64,000 bases of DNA from Heloderma charlesbogerti (Eukaryota; Chordata; Lepidosauria; Squamata; Helodermatidae): positions 1 through 64,000 of the forward strand of contig JANEZZ010000795.1 of assembly GCA_026122225.1 (NCBI GenBank), in the 5' to 3' direction. The notes beneath the pieces were generated by a model. The model saw nothing but the letters and a program-made list of their open reading frames with translations. It was not told the origin of the DNA and ran no database searches. The position numbers and the translations under genes were made by a program. Shown piece by piece: positions 32,786 through 42,785 of the stretch; within the stretch, counting starts at the first letter, position 1, and each line of letters starts with the position of its first letter.

Positions 32786-32891
32786 GTTGTTGTTCAGTCG
32801 TTAAGTCATGTCCGATTCTTCGTGACCCCATGGACCGTAGCATGCCAGGCCTTCCTGTCCTCCGCTCTCTCCCGGAGTGTGCTCAAGTTCA
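32786..32891 (-). mobile_element. Bov-B 3' end, 106 bp
   Basis: Only the terminal Bov-B segment ('gttgttgttcagtcgttaag' onward) is present. A perfect 13-bp duplication TGTGTAGCACTTT (32773-32785, 32892-32904) surrounds it. This marks a very short but genuine retrotransposition event. Confidence 0.92.
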
Positions 32892-32904
32892 TGTGTAGCA
32901 CTTT

Positions 32905-33149
32905 ACAGTGTAAAAAAAAAACACCAGGCAAAGGCCTCTGCCCTGGGACGCTTATAGTCTAGATTTAGACTGGGGTGTGGAGAAGGGTGGGATGGAGAAA
33001 GGCTAATAAGGCATGAATGTGAGCAAATGTAAATATATCACCCCCTTATCTATGCCCACTTGTTGTAGCATATTGTGGCTTCTTCAGAATGTATGAAAAA
33101 TTTGGTTCAGTCTGTTTTTGATCAGGTTTTCCCCAATTAACATCTTCTG
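32905..33149. other. No recognised feature
   Basis: A short stretch between LINEs. The (GTAT)n run at 33160-33178 belongs to the following L2 tail. Confidence 0.4.
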
Positions 33150-34176
33150 GATCAAACATTGTATGTATGTATGTATTTATTTAGTTTATTGCATTTCTAT
33201 ATTGCGTCATAGCTGAAGCTCTCTGGGCAGTTTACAGAAGTTAAAATATTAAATACAATATAAAATGTTTAAAAGCCATTTACAAAAAAGCACATAAAAG
33301 CACACAGACAATATACACAAAGAACATATAACTAAAAACAACATTGAACTATCAGTCATAACTAAAGACACATCCAGGACTGATTAAAACTCATCATGTG
33401 CTGCCAAATGCCTGGGAAAACAGATAGGTCTTAACCTGGCACTGAAAAGATAATAATGTTGGTGCCAGGTGGACCTCATCAGGCAGCTTGTTCCACAGAT
33501 GGGGGGGGCACCACTGAGAAGGCCCTCTCCCTCGTTGCTGCCTTCCAAGCTTCCCTTGGAGAAGGCATTAGGAGGAGGACCTTAGATGCTGACTGTAGTG
33601 TATGGGTAGGTTCATTTCAGGAGAGGTATGCTATCAGGTAATTGTGATCCCAAGCCACATAGGACTTTATAGGTTAAAACCAGCACCTTGAATTGAGTTC
33701 GGAAGCATATAGGCAGCCAGTGCAAGCGGTCCAGAGTCGGTCTTATATGTTCAGACCTTCTGGTCCCTGTTATCAATCTGGCCACCGCATTTGCATGAGC
33801 TGCAGCTTCTGAACCATCTTCAAGGCAGCCCCACATACAGTGCATTGCAGTAATCTAACCTGGAGATTACCAGAGCATAGACAACTGAAGCCAGGTTATC
33901 CCTGTGCAGATAGGGGCATAGCTGGGCCACCAACTGAAGTTGGTAGAAGGCACTGCGTGCACTGAGGCCACCTGAGCCTCAAGTGGCAAAGGTGGCTCAA
34001 GGAGAATCCCCAAGCTACAAACCTGTTCCTTCAGGGGGAGTGCAACCCATCCAGAACAGGTTGAGCACCCTCCATCTGGTCAGAAGAACCACCCACCAAC
34101 AGCATCTCAGTCTTGTCTGGATTGAGTTTCAATTTATTAGCCCTCATCCAGTCCATTGTTGCAGCCAGGCACTGAT

Positions 34177-34488
34177 TCAGTACATCCACAGCCTCACCTG
34201 AAGAAGATAAAAAAAAGAGAAATAGAGCTGTGTGTCATCAGCATACTGATGACAACACGCCCCAAAACTCCGGGTGACCGCACTCAGCGGTGGTTTCATG
34301 TAGATGTTGAACAGCATGGGGACAGAACTGACCCCTGTGGAACCCCATGCTGGAGAATCCATGGGGCCAAGCAATATTCCCCAAGCACCACCTTCTGCAG
34401 CCGACCATCTAAGTAGGAGTGAAACCACTGCAATGCAGTGTCTCCCACTCAGCTGGGAGTGGGAGACACTGCATTGTAGTGGTTTCAC
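34177..34488 (-). pseudogene. L2-like reverse transcriptase fragment
   Basis: This frame keeps 'MLFNIYMKP' and the catalytic 'YADD' box of the reverse-transcriptase palm. Upstream it runs into an inverted duplication and downstream it is cut by stops. It is too short and disrupted to make an active polymerase. Confidence 0.75.
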
Positions 34489-34509
34489 TCCTACTTAGAT
34501 GGTCAGCTG
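34398..34509. repeat. 53-bp-arm hairpin inside the L2 copy
   Basis: 34398-34450 and 34457-34509 are reverse complements with two mismatches, around a 6-base loop. The left arm fits normal L2 coding ('ALQWFHSYLDGRLQ'). The right arm is therefore the extra, inverted copy. Confidence 0.92.
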
Positions 34510-34760
34510 AAAGCCACTGAGAGATCAAGGCGAATCAACAGGGCCACGCTTCCACTGTCTTTCTCCCGACATACGTCATCATACAGGGCGACCAAGGCTG
34601 TTTCTGTGCCAAAACCCGGCCTGATCCCGGATTGAAATGGATCAAGATCTTGGTCTTATCCAAGAGTGCCTGGAGCTGGTTGGCAACCACTTGCTCAAGG
34701 ACCTCTCCCAGGAATGGAACATTTGCAACCAGTCTATAATTATTAAGGTTTTCTGGGTCT

Positions 34761-35160
34761 AGGGAGGATTTCTTGGACATGGACTCAGAAGTCCGTACAT
34801 TTCTGGGCTTGTAATGTGATTCACAGGCCCCCTCCAAAAAATGTATTTCAAATGCAGCATGCGTGCATTTGAAAGATGTGCATGAAAAATGCAAACATTT
34901 GAAAAATGTGCGCACAACTGATGTATACATTTGGAAAATATGCACAAAAATACGCATAGATTTTCATGTGAGAAGGAAAACCAACAAACTTGCAATTTGA
35001 TACAGATTCGAGTCTGAACAAGCTTTGAGATGGAATTCAGAGAACTTCAGTGAGCTCACATTTTGCTGATTTGCACCTCCCAGGGCTTCTGTGTTCCAGA
35101 AAATCCAATATTCATTAAAAACAGAAGTATAAGTTTCTAGTCCTCATGGCTTGTGGAAAA
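34761..35160. other. No recognised gene
   Basis: A/T-rich, with 'gcatttgaaa.atgtg' recurring at about 34864, 34890 and 34928, possibly an old degenerate tandem repeat. Confidence 0.35.
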
Positions 35161-35167
35161 ATATTGA

Positions 35168-35318
35168 AAATATACTGCAAGCCAGCCTTCCCCAACCTGG
35201 TGACCTCCAGATGTTTTGGGCTACAGCTCCAAGCATTCCTGACCATTGGCCATGCTATCTGGGGCTGTTGGGAGTTGAAGTTCAAAGCAGCTGGAGGACA
35301 TCAGGTTGAGGAAGGCTG
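35168..35318. repeat. Foldback element, family D
   Basis: 'cagccttccccaacctggtg' pairs with 'catcaggttgaggaaggctg'. Inner arms and the 'ttggccatg' centre are present. The target duplication is not clear. Confidence 0.75.
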
Positions 35319-35339
35319 CTATAGGCAATGTCTGACATA

Positions 35340-35938
35340 TATGCAGAGACCCAGAAGTTAGTGGGGCTTCCCATTGTCAGGGGAGGCTTTTGCTTTTTGA
35401 ACAGCAACTCTCTCTAGCTTCTCACATCTCTGCTCTGTAGACCCCTTTTACTCCCCTCCCTCCAGACCACATTTCTTTTCTTTGTTGCCCTTTATAATCT
35501 TTGGCAAGATTTTCTATAGTCTATCTAAAGCCAAATGTTCCAGTCAGAATAAATTATGCAGATAAAAAAATAAATCTTTTTTTGCAGGGTGGGGGGTGGT
35601 AAGTACATGCCTTACATAATTTATGACTGAGGGCAAACCTTGGGATTTGTCCAAATTCTTCTGCAGTTTGCGAAAGGCCAAATGTTGTTGTCAGAATAAA
35701 TTACGGACGTCAAGATTTTCTGTTTAATTTCATACCTTCATAATTTTATACACTGAGGTCAGACTTGGGGGTTCCTTGGTTCAGTGACCATGCATGTTAG
35801 ATAGAAGATGAAATGGAGCAGGGAATATGTTTAGAGAAAAGTCGGTACCAGTAAAAAGGTAATCTGGCCTCCATGGAGGTTATGCTTAAATACTCCCCCT
35901 CCTCCTCCATTGCTGTTTCGAGGACTGGAATATGGAAT
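35340..35938. other. No recognised feature
   Basis: Two related segments ('gccaaatgtt.....cagaataaatta' near 35532 and 35688) suggest a small old duplication. No gene is seen. Confidence 0.35.
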
Positions 35939-35939
35939 A

Positions 35940-36065
35940 TAGTCTGGTTGTGGCCGAGCACAAGTCACTATCACAAGATGTGATGATCTCCAGTAGTTTA
36001 GATGGATTTTAAAAAAAATCATGTTAGATAAATTCATGGAAAATGGTTTGATCAAGGGCTATTAA
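35940..36065 (+). mobile_element. L3/CR1-clade LINE fragment
   Basis: 'cacaagatgtgatgatctcc' through 'agataaattcatgga' corresponds to the ORF2 tail at 8960-9025. Confidence 0.5.
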
Positions 36066-36084
36066 CCATCCTTCATTGTATTTC

Positions 36085-36505
36085 TGATGTTCAAGCAAGA
36101 GTGCCAATGCTTATGTAGCCAAAATGGCACGCGCGCACACACATACACAGTTTTAATTGTAAACCACCCAGACAGCTTCAGCTATTGGATGGTATAGAAA
36201 TGTAATAAACACATACATACATACATACATACATACATACATACATAGGAGGGCTATATCAGTAGGCTTAGCTGAGCCCTGAGGTTTGCAAAAATACAAA
36301 AAATCTGGGGCAGGGGAGGGACTCTTAAGCAGGGAGGAATCTGCAAAAACAGCCCAATGGCTGACTGTTTTGGGGTTGTGGGGAATGGAAAACCAATGGG
36401 AGGTGGAATGGAATGTAGTTTTGTGGAGGAGGGCATGGCTGACTGAATGAAGCACTAAACAGGAGGGCTGCACACTGCAATTTTTTGTTGCAAGTCCCAC
36501 TTCTG
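36085..36505. repeat. Unclassified dispersed repeat X, copy 3
   Basis: Matches 5110-5445 in several ordered blocks. It is interrupted at about 36150-36247 by an L2-like 3' end ('ccagacagcttcagctattg') and its (CATA)n tail. Confidence 0.55.
36207..36247. repeat. (CATA)n microsatellite
   Basis: About ten CATA units extending from an L2-like tail. Confidence 0.95.
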
Positions 36506-36984
36506 ATAGCTAAGCAGAACCTCCATATTCAGAGGCAGTATACCTCTGGTGACCAGAAGCTGGAGATAAACGACATAGGAGAGCTATTGCCTTCATGTCA
36601 TGCTTGTCAGCTTCCTAGCAGCATCTGGCTGGATTGTGCTGGAAACAGACCCCAGACAGTTTCCTACCACTCCCCCATCATTGCTCCTCTACTGTAAGCT
36701 ACATGAGGCTCTGCAATTGGCATTTCCGCAAGTGGGGAATGCCACTTTTTGTGCCTGTACATCCCACTATGTTCTGTCCACTTAGTGGGGATGATATGAC
36801 TCTGTGGGCAGGGAAAGGCAATTTCTGAGCATGCCAGTTTTAAAATAATTTAAAACAGGAGTGGGAAACCATTTTTATTTTCAGGGGCACATTCCCCCAG
36901 GAGTAAGGTGTTGGGAGCTGTGTCCCAGTGGTGGGCAGGGCCACAGACAAAAGTAGATGGGGCAACCCCTTCTCTCTCCCTGCC

Positions 36985-37265
36985 ACCCCTTTTCTCTCAC
37001 ACTCCTTTTTTCTACCTCCTTTTCTCTCTCTCTCTCTCTCTCTTCATGCCACTCCCTTCTCACATACTCCCTTTCTGCTACCCGGTTTTCTCTCACACTC
37101 CCTTTCTGCTACCCACTTTTCTCTCACACTCCCTTTCTGCTACCCACTTTTCTCTCACACTCCCTTTCTGCTATCCCCTTTCAGCTACCCTCTTTTCTCT
37201 CACACTCCCATTCTGCTGCCCCCTTTTCTCTCACACTCCCTTTTTTCTACCTCTTTTTCTCCCCC
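36985..37265. repeat. 31-bp minisatellite, pyrimidine-rich
   Basis: A unit built around 'ttttctctcacactccc' and 'tttctgctaccca' repeats at about 31-bp spacing, clearest from 37085 to 37180. It has degenerate flanks and a (CT)n patch near 37025. Three overlapping plus-strand frames read through it only because the unit lacks stops. Confidence 0.9.
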
Positions 37266-37397
37266 CACCCCAAGCAGGCTGCTGGGAGAATGACAGCCTT
37301 CTCTTTCCAAAGGTCTGAACTGATTGCTTGCAGAGAGCTTTTAAAATTAGAGCACATGTACTCTTAGGGCCACAGCCTGCCCACCCCAGATTTTTTT

Positions 37398-37825
37398 AAA
37401 ATAAAAACACAGCTAGATTAGACCAAAGGTCTACCTAGTCCAGCATCCTGTTCCCACAATGGCTGCTAACCAGATGCCTCTGGGAAGCCCACAAACAGGA
37501 TATAAGTGCAACAGCACCCTCCCAAACTGCCCAGAGAGCTTCCGCTATTGGGCGGTATAGAAATGAAATAAAATAAATAAATGTTCTCTAGAGACTGGCA
37601 TTCAATGGCATGCTGCCTCTGATCCTGGAGGTAGTATAGCCATTATGACTAGTAGTAGCCATTCATAGCATTATCCTCCATGAATTCATCTAATCTCCTT
37701 TTAAAGCTATCTAAGTGCATGGCTGTTGTCACTTCTTTGGCAATGGATTCCATAGTTTAACTATGGGCTGTCATCAAGAAATTCTCCCTTTTGGCTGTCT
37801 TGAATCTCCCGCCATACCATTTGTG
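37398..37825 (-). mobile_element. L3/CR1-clade LINE 3' part, interrupted
   Basis: 'ccagcatcctgttcccacaa' through 'ccttttaaagctatctaa' is the reverse complement of the L3-like 3' region. A 57-base L2-like 3' end with (aaat)n tail (37527-37583) is inserted in it. Confidence 0.75.
37527..37583 (+). mobile_element. Very short L2-like 3' end
   Basis: 'cccagagagcttccgctatt' followed by 'gggcggtatagaaatg' and an (aaat)n tail, inserted into the L3 copy. Confidence 0.7.
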
Positions 37826-37826
37826 C

Positions 37827-37888
37827 CTTTCCTTTCCTTTCCTTTCCTTTCCTTTCCCTTTCTTTCCCTCTTTCTTTCCCTCTTTCCC

Positions 37889-37920
<32 letters not shown>
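37827..37920. repeat. (TTTCC)n and (TTTC)n microsatellite
   Basis: A pentamer run followed by a tetramer run, with strong pyrimidine bias. Confidence 0.95.
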
Positions 37921-38060
37921 ATAAAGTTATGAATCACCTTTCAGAGCAAATATGGTCCCCAAGGCGACTTACAATTAAAACTTTAAAACAATTAAAAAAC
38001 TTTAGAATGCTACAAACAGCAGAATGAAGTGCAGAAGAAAATCAGAAAAATCAGAAAATC
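37921..38060 (-). mobile_element. L2-like LINE 3' UTR fragment
   Basis: 'ccaaggcgacttacaattaa' followed by A-rich sequence resembles the reverse complement of L2-like 3' UTRs, as also near 44075. Confidence 0.45.
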
Positions 38061-38069
38061 CAACAGAAG

Positions 38070-38197
38070 GTTTGGATCCAGATTTTTTCATAGACCTATT
38101 GAAATCAGTGGGACTTCAGTTAGCCGTGACTTACTTGTCTCATTGATTTCAATGGGCCTTCTCTAAGCATGACTAAATCTGGATCCAATCCAGAATG
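38070..38197. repeat. Foldback repeat ending in 'ggatccagattt'
   Basis: 'ggatccagattt' at 38076 pairs with 'aaatctggatcc' at 38175. Inner arms 'attgaaatcagtggga' and 'tctcattgatttcaat' also pair. Related pieces occur near 18525 and 20330-20470. Class unknown. Confidence 0.6.
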
Positions 38198-38215
38198 AAG
38201 AGCGAATACATTTAA

Positions 38216-38703
38216 GGCGTAATCCTATGGGATTGCCACCCAAACATCAGAAACCTCCAAGACTGGAGGTTTCCAAGTATCCAGTGACCCACCACCAGGC
38301 TCTTTCCGGCTGGGCAAGAGGAGAGATGGAGGCTATTTTTGCCTCTCTGTCCTCCATAACTGCATTTCTTACTAGACAGGCCTCTGAACCCATCTACCGG
38401 AGTCTTGCTGTTAGGGATAGGGACTGGAGTGCATCCAGCAGATCCACAGCCTTTCCCCTCCCCTCCCTGCCTACTTGCCCACCTCAGTACACCCAGTTTC
38501 TCTCTTCCTGAGGTTACAACACCAACCTTGGGAGAAGACCCTACTGTGGAGCTTTCCATGGTGGCTGGAAGGGGTGGGGTGTGAATAATCCCTGCTCAGA
38601 TTTTCCCCTCCAAGGCTGTAGCTTTGTCTCCAACCTCGGAGGGGGAAATCCCTGGCATTTAATGGCCCCTCAGGTGCCAACTAGGGGCCAAAAGATTGTG
38701 CTG
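38216..38703. mobile_element. Possible Harbinger-like non-autonomous element
   Basis: The left end 'ggcgtaatcctatgg' follows TTAA and the right end 'agattgtgctg' precedes TTAA. The ends resemble 14680 and 53044. The central region has no domain-bearing frame. Confidence 0.4.
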
Positions 38704-38715
38704 TTAAAATACTAA

Positions 38716-39405
38716 ACAGCCATGTAATTGTGGCCTAGAATATGTATGGTTACCTGTGGGATAGAATGATGTCAGGGTTAGTGGAGGAAGTGAAGGATCT
38801 TTCCTTGGGATAGGAAAGTCAAATTCCATAATCAATAATCAATAATAATAATAATATTGTCTGTTTCTTCATTTCCAAGCTCTGCAGCTCTGGGGTTTTC
38901 AAAATTTGGCCTCTTCCACAATGGCCTTGATTTCAGTAATAAAAGGTATGGATTTCTCCCCAATTTGTGTCTTGATTCAAAAAACAGGCAGCTTCAGACA
39001 AATGGGAGGGTGAGCTGTTTTTTCAATGAATCCGTTTGCATTGTTTCAGCTGCCCTGTTTCCAAACTCAACATAACACTGTGTTCCCTTAAAGCAGCAAA
39101 GTACAGAATTGTCGATTCCTCAAGCGTCTGTTAGAACATTCAGCAAATCCATTGACTGATGGTATTAAAGGCACCCCTGACCATAATGCGATGGCTGCTG
39201 ACTCATCTTTAGTACCAGAAAAATGAAAAGGTGTTTCACCTTTTCATATGCATTCCTACTTCTCCACGGCAATCCATGACCTCCCACTGCCTGGTTTTGG
39301 CTGTTCCCCAAATGTTTTGAATTTTTGAATTTTTTACCACCAAATTAAGGCACAGTTCTACCTCATCCCACATAGTTCAAACTATGAACTAAACAAATCG
39401 GGGTT
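38716..39405. other. No recognised feature
   Basis: A short (AAT)n lies near 38842. 'gaaaaggtgtttcaccttttcat' (39226-39248) is a small palindrome. No gene is seen. Confidence 0.4.
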
Positions 39406-39557
39406 AGGGTAACCACTTACGCAATGTCATAAAAGAGGACAAAAGAGGATGCAGATTTGCATGCAATTTATATACATAGGTGCTAATTTATATACATAGG
39501 GGCACATTTAGGAAGTAGTACTATCATTTCCCCCTTAATGGATCACTGCCTTGTTGT

Positions 39558-40398
39558 AGAATCATAGAACCATAGAATCATAGAATAGTAGGGTTGGAAG
39601 GGGCCTACAAGGCCATCGAGTCCAACCCCCTGCTCAGTGCAGGAATCCAAGTCAGAGCATCCCTGACAAATGGCTGTCCAGCATCGTCTTGAAGGCCTCC
39701 AGTGTGGGAGAGCCCACCCCCTCCCCAGGTAATTGGTTCCATTGTCGTATTGCTCTTACAGTCAGGACGTTTTTCCTGATGTTCAGCCAGAATCTGGCTT
39801 CCTGTAACTTGAGCCCATTATTCCGTGTCCTGCACTCTGGGATGATCAAGAAGAGATCTTGGCCTTCTTCTCTGTGACAACCTTTCAAGTACTTGAAGAG
39901 TGCTATCATATCTCCCCTCAGTCTTCTCTTCTCAAGGCTAAACATGCCCAGTTCTTTCAGTCTCTCTTCATAGGGCTTTGTTTCCAGTCCCCTGATCATC
40001 TTTGTTGCCCTTCTCTGAACCCTCTCCAGTTTGTCTGCATCCTTCTTAAAGTGTGGTGCCCAGAACTGGACACAGTACTCCAGATGAGGCCTAACCAGTG
40101 CTGAGTGGAGGGGAACTAGTACTTCCAGGGATTTGGAAGCGATGCTTCTATGAATGCAGCCCAAAAGAGCATTTGCCTTTTTTGCAGCCACATCACATTG
40201 TTGGCTCATATTCAGCTTGTGATCGACAACAATTCCAAGATCCTTCTCGCTTGTAATGTGGTTGAGCCACGTATCCCCCATCTTGTAACTGTGCATTTGG
40301 TTTCTTTTTCCTTTATCCACTAAGTCATCTCTGTTGGTTAGGATCAAGTCAAGGATAGCCAATCCTCTAGTTCCTTCCTCTACTTTCTGTAGGAGGAA
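39558..40398 (-). mobile_element. CR1 LINE inserted in Bov-B copy 1
   Basis: The 3' end begins with the CR1 terminal repeat ('agaatcatagaaccatagaa' on the plus strand). The host 5-mer GTTGT lies at both edges (39553-39557 and 40399-40403). On the minus strand it encodes an endonuclease-end motif ('AILDLILTNRDDLV'). After an internal deletion it continues with the ORF2 C-terminal half ('LGIVVDHKLN', 'LVRPHLEYCVQFWAP', 'RVQRRATKMIRGLE'). Confidence 0.92.
39652..40398 (-). pseudogene. CR1 ORF2, internally deleted but open
   Basis: The open frame (301 codons when extended into Bov-B sequence upstream) retains about 20 residues near the end of the endonuclease domain. It jumps to the thumb and C-terminal region, losing the whole catalytic palm including the YADD box. 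It cannot copy RNA. The frame ends 'SHLSGML', a normal CR1 terminus. The first ~50 codons (40557-40402) belong to Bov-B read backwards and are not part of the CR1 protein. Confidence 0.85.
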
Positions 40399-40559
40399 GT
40401 TGTGGCGAAGGGGCTTGTATAACTCAGAGAAGCCATAAGCTATGCCGTGCAGGGCCACCCAAGACGGACAGGTCATGGCGGAGAGTACTGACAAAATGTG
40501 GTCCACTGGAGAAGGAAATGGCAACTCACTCCAGTATTCTTGCCAAGAAAACCCCAAGT

Positions 40560-41260
40560 ATCACAAGGCTAAAAGATATGACGCCGGAAGATGAGCCCCT
40601 CAGGTCGGAAGGTGTTCAATATACTACTGGGGAAGAGCAGAGGGAATTTCCAAGTAGCGCCAGAAAGAGTGAAGCGGCTGGGCCAAAGCCGAAAGGACAC
40701 TCAGCTGTGGATGTGTCTGGTGGTGAAAAGAAAATCCGATGCTGCAAAGAACAATATTGTTTAGGACCCTGGAATGTAAGGTCAATGAATCAAGGTAAGT
40801 TGAGGTGGTCAAACATGAGATGGCAAGATTGAACATCGACATCTTGGGAATCAGCGAACTAAAATGCACAAGCATGGGCGAATTTAATTCTGGTGACCAT
40901 TATATCTACTACTGTGGGCAAGAATTCCTTAGAAGAAATGGAGTAGCACTCATAGTCAACAAAAAGGTGGGAAAAGCAGTACTCGGGTACAATCTCAAAA
41001 ACGATAGAATGATCTCAGTACGAATCCAAGGCAAACCATTCAACATCACAGTAATTCAAGTCTATGCCCCAACCACTGAGGCCGAAGAAGCTGAGGTTGA
41101 TCAGTTCTATGAAGACCTACAACACTTTCTAGAACTAACACCAAAAAAAGATGTGCTCTCCATCATAGGGGACTGGAATGCTAAAGTAGGAAGTCAAGAA
41201 ACAAACTGTGGCAAATTCTTAAAGAGATGGGAGTACCAGACCACCTTAACTGTCTCTTGA
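40560..41260 (+). pseudogene. Bov-B apurinic-type endonuclease fragment
   Basis: The frame 40805-41260 (151 codons) matches the N-terminal endonuclease domain of Bov-B ORF2, which nicks target DNA for target-primed reverse transcription. Visible elements are 'IDILGISELK' (the catalytic Glu region), 'GVALIVNKKV', 'VIQVYAP' and 'IGDWNAKVG' (the Asp/Asn pair). After 'GSQE' the frame passes directly into 'NCGKFLK', which belongs to the mid reverse transcriptase, and ends in a stop soon after. The start lies in another frame upstream near 40560. Confidence 0.88.
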
Positions 41261-41389
41261 GAAACCTGTACAAGGGTCAAGAAAGCAACAGTAAGAACTG
41301 GACATGGAACAACCGATTGGTTCAAAATTGGGAAAGGAGTAGGACAAGGCTGCATATTGTCACCCTGCTTATTTAATTTATATGCAGAG

Positions 41390-42783
41390 TTGTTGTTGTT
41401 CAGTCGTTCAGTCGTGTCCGACTCTTCGTGACCCCATGGACCATAGCACACCAGGCCTTCCTGTCCTCCGCTCTCTCCCGGAGTGTGCTGAAGTTCATAT
41501 TCATTGCATCGGTAATGCTATCTAGCCATCTCATCCTCTGCCGTCCCCTTCTCCTTTTGCCTTCAGTCTTTCTCAGCATCAGGGTCTTTTCCAGAGAGTT
41601 TTCTCTTCGCATTAGGTGGCCAAAATATTGGAGCTTCAGCTTCAGGATCTGTCCTTCCAATGAGCACTCAGGGTTGATTTCCTTTAGGATGGACTGATTT
41701 GACCTCCTTGCAGTCCAGGGAACTCGTAAGAGTCTTCTACAGCACCACAGTTCGAAAGCATCAATTCTTCGGCGCTCAGCCTTCCTTATAGTCCAGCTCT
41801 CACAGCCATACATTACTACTGGGAAAACCGTAGCTTTGCTAACACGGGCCTTTGTCGGCAAGGTGATGTCTCTGCTTCTTACTATGCTGTCTAGGTTGGC
41901 CATAGCTTTCCTCCCAAGGAGCAAGCGTCTTTTAATTTCATGGCCACAGTCATCATCTGCGGTGATCTTGGAGCCCAAGAAAGTAAAATCTGTCACTGCT
42001 TCCATTTCTTCCCCTTCTATATGCCAGGAAGTGATGGGGCCGGATGCCATGATCTGAGTTTTTTTAATGTTGAGTTTCAAACCAGCTTTTGCACTCTCCT
42101 CTTTCACCCTCAACAAGAGGCTCTTGAGATCCTCTTCGCTTTCTGCCATTAGGGTGGTATCGTCTGCATATCGGAGGTTGTTGATAATTCTCCCAGCAAT
42201 CTTAATTCCGACCTCTGATTCATCCAACCCGGCATTTCTCATGATGTACTGTGCATATAAGTTAAATAAGCAGGGTGACAATATGCAGCCTTGGCGTACT
42301 CCTTTCCCAATTTTGAACCACTCGGTTGTTCCATGTCTGGTTCTTACTGTTGCTTCTTGACCCTCGTACAGGTTTCTCAGGAGACAGGTAAGGTGGTCCG
42401 GTACTCCCATCACTTTAAGAATTTGCCACAGTTTGTTGTGATCCACACAATCAAAGGCTTTAGCGTAGTCAATGAAGCAGAAATAGACGTTTTTCTGGAA
42501 TGCTCTTGCTTTCTCCATGATCCAGCGAATGTTGGCGATTTGATCTCTAGTTCCTCTGCCTCTTCGAAACCCAGCTTGCACTTCCGGTAGTTCTCGGTTC
42601 GCATACTGCTGAAGCCTAGCTTGTAGGATTTTGAGCATCACCTTGCTGGCATGTGAAATGAGCGCAATTGTGCGGTAGTTTGAACACTCTTTGGCATTGC
42701 CCTTCTTTGGAATTGGAATGTAAACTGACCTTTTCCAGTCTTGCGGCCATTGTTGAGTGTTCCAAATTTGTTGGCATATTGAG
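41390..42783 (-). mobile_element. Bov-B LINE copy 2, inverted inside copy 1
   Basis: Its 3' end faces 41391 ('gttgttgttcagtcgttcag' on the plus strand) and its truncated 5' end is near 42783. The edges TGCAGAG (41383-41389) and TGCAGTG (42784-42790) fit a 7-bp duplication, though Bov-B itself carries 'tgcag' at this point, so the junction is slightly ambiguous. Removing it rejoins copy 1 within 'LYAEYIMRN'. Confidence 0.9.
41400..42780 (-). pseudogene. Bov-B reverse transcriptase, 5' truncated but open
   Basis: From about 42780 to 41400 the minus strand is one uninterrupted frame (about 460 codons; 413 from the start at 42641). It carries 'IPIPKKGNAKECSNYRTIAL', 'AGFRRGRGTRDQIANI', palm motif A 'CFIDYAKAFDCVDH', 'GVRQGCILSPCLFNLY', the catalytic 'YADDTTLMAE' and the C-terminal 'RRLLRVPWTARRSNQSILKE' segment to the natural stop. 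The endonuclease is missing, so it cannot start a new insertion alone. Lack of stops suggests a fairly young insertion. Confidence 0.9.
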
Positions 42784-42785
42784 TG

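Larger units (their letters stand above)
33150..34760 (-). mobile_element. L2-like LINE, decayed
   Basis: The 3' tail ((gtat)n and 'catttctatattgcgtcata') is at the low-coordinate end. Going upstream on the minus strand come the 3' UTR, the ORF2 tail ('LHWLPICFRTQFKVLVLTYKV' region, 33612-33845), the palm motif 'YADDTQLYFSF' (34177-34488) and 'FRPGFGTETALVAL'-like sequence near 34620. Many stops and frameshifts show age. A short hairpin duplication (34398-34509) replaces part of the palm. Confidence 0.8.

Noticed and set aside
36908..37367. Three overlapping frames of 121-136 codons rich in Ser, Leu, Phe
   Set aside because: Translation of a 31-bp minisatellite in all three frames; no start context or domain.
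39407..39420. 'ggttagggt' as a telomere-like repeat
   Set aside because: A single occurrence at the end of a GGGTGGCC element, with no TTAGGG array.
40402..40557. N-terminal ~50 codons of the 301-codon minus frame as part of a CR1 protein
   Set aside because: These bases are Bov-B 5' sequence read on the opposite strand; the frame only happens to stay open across the junction.
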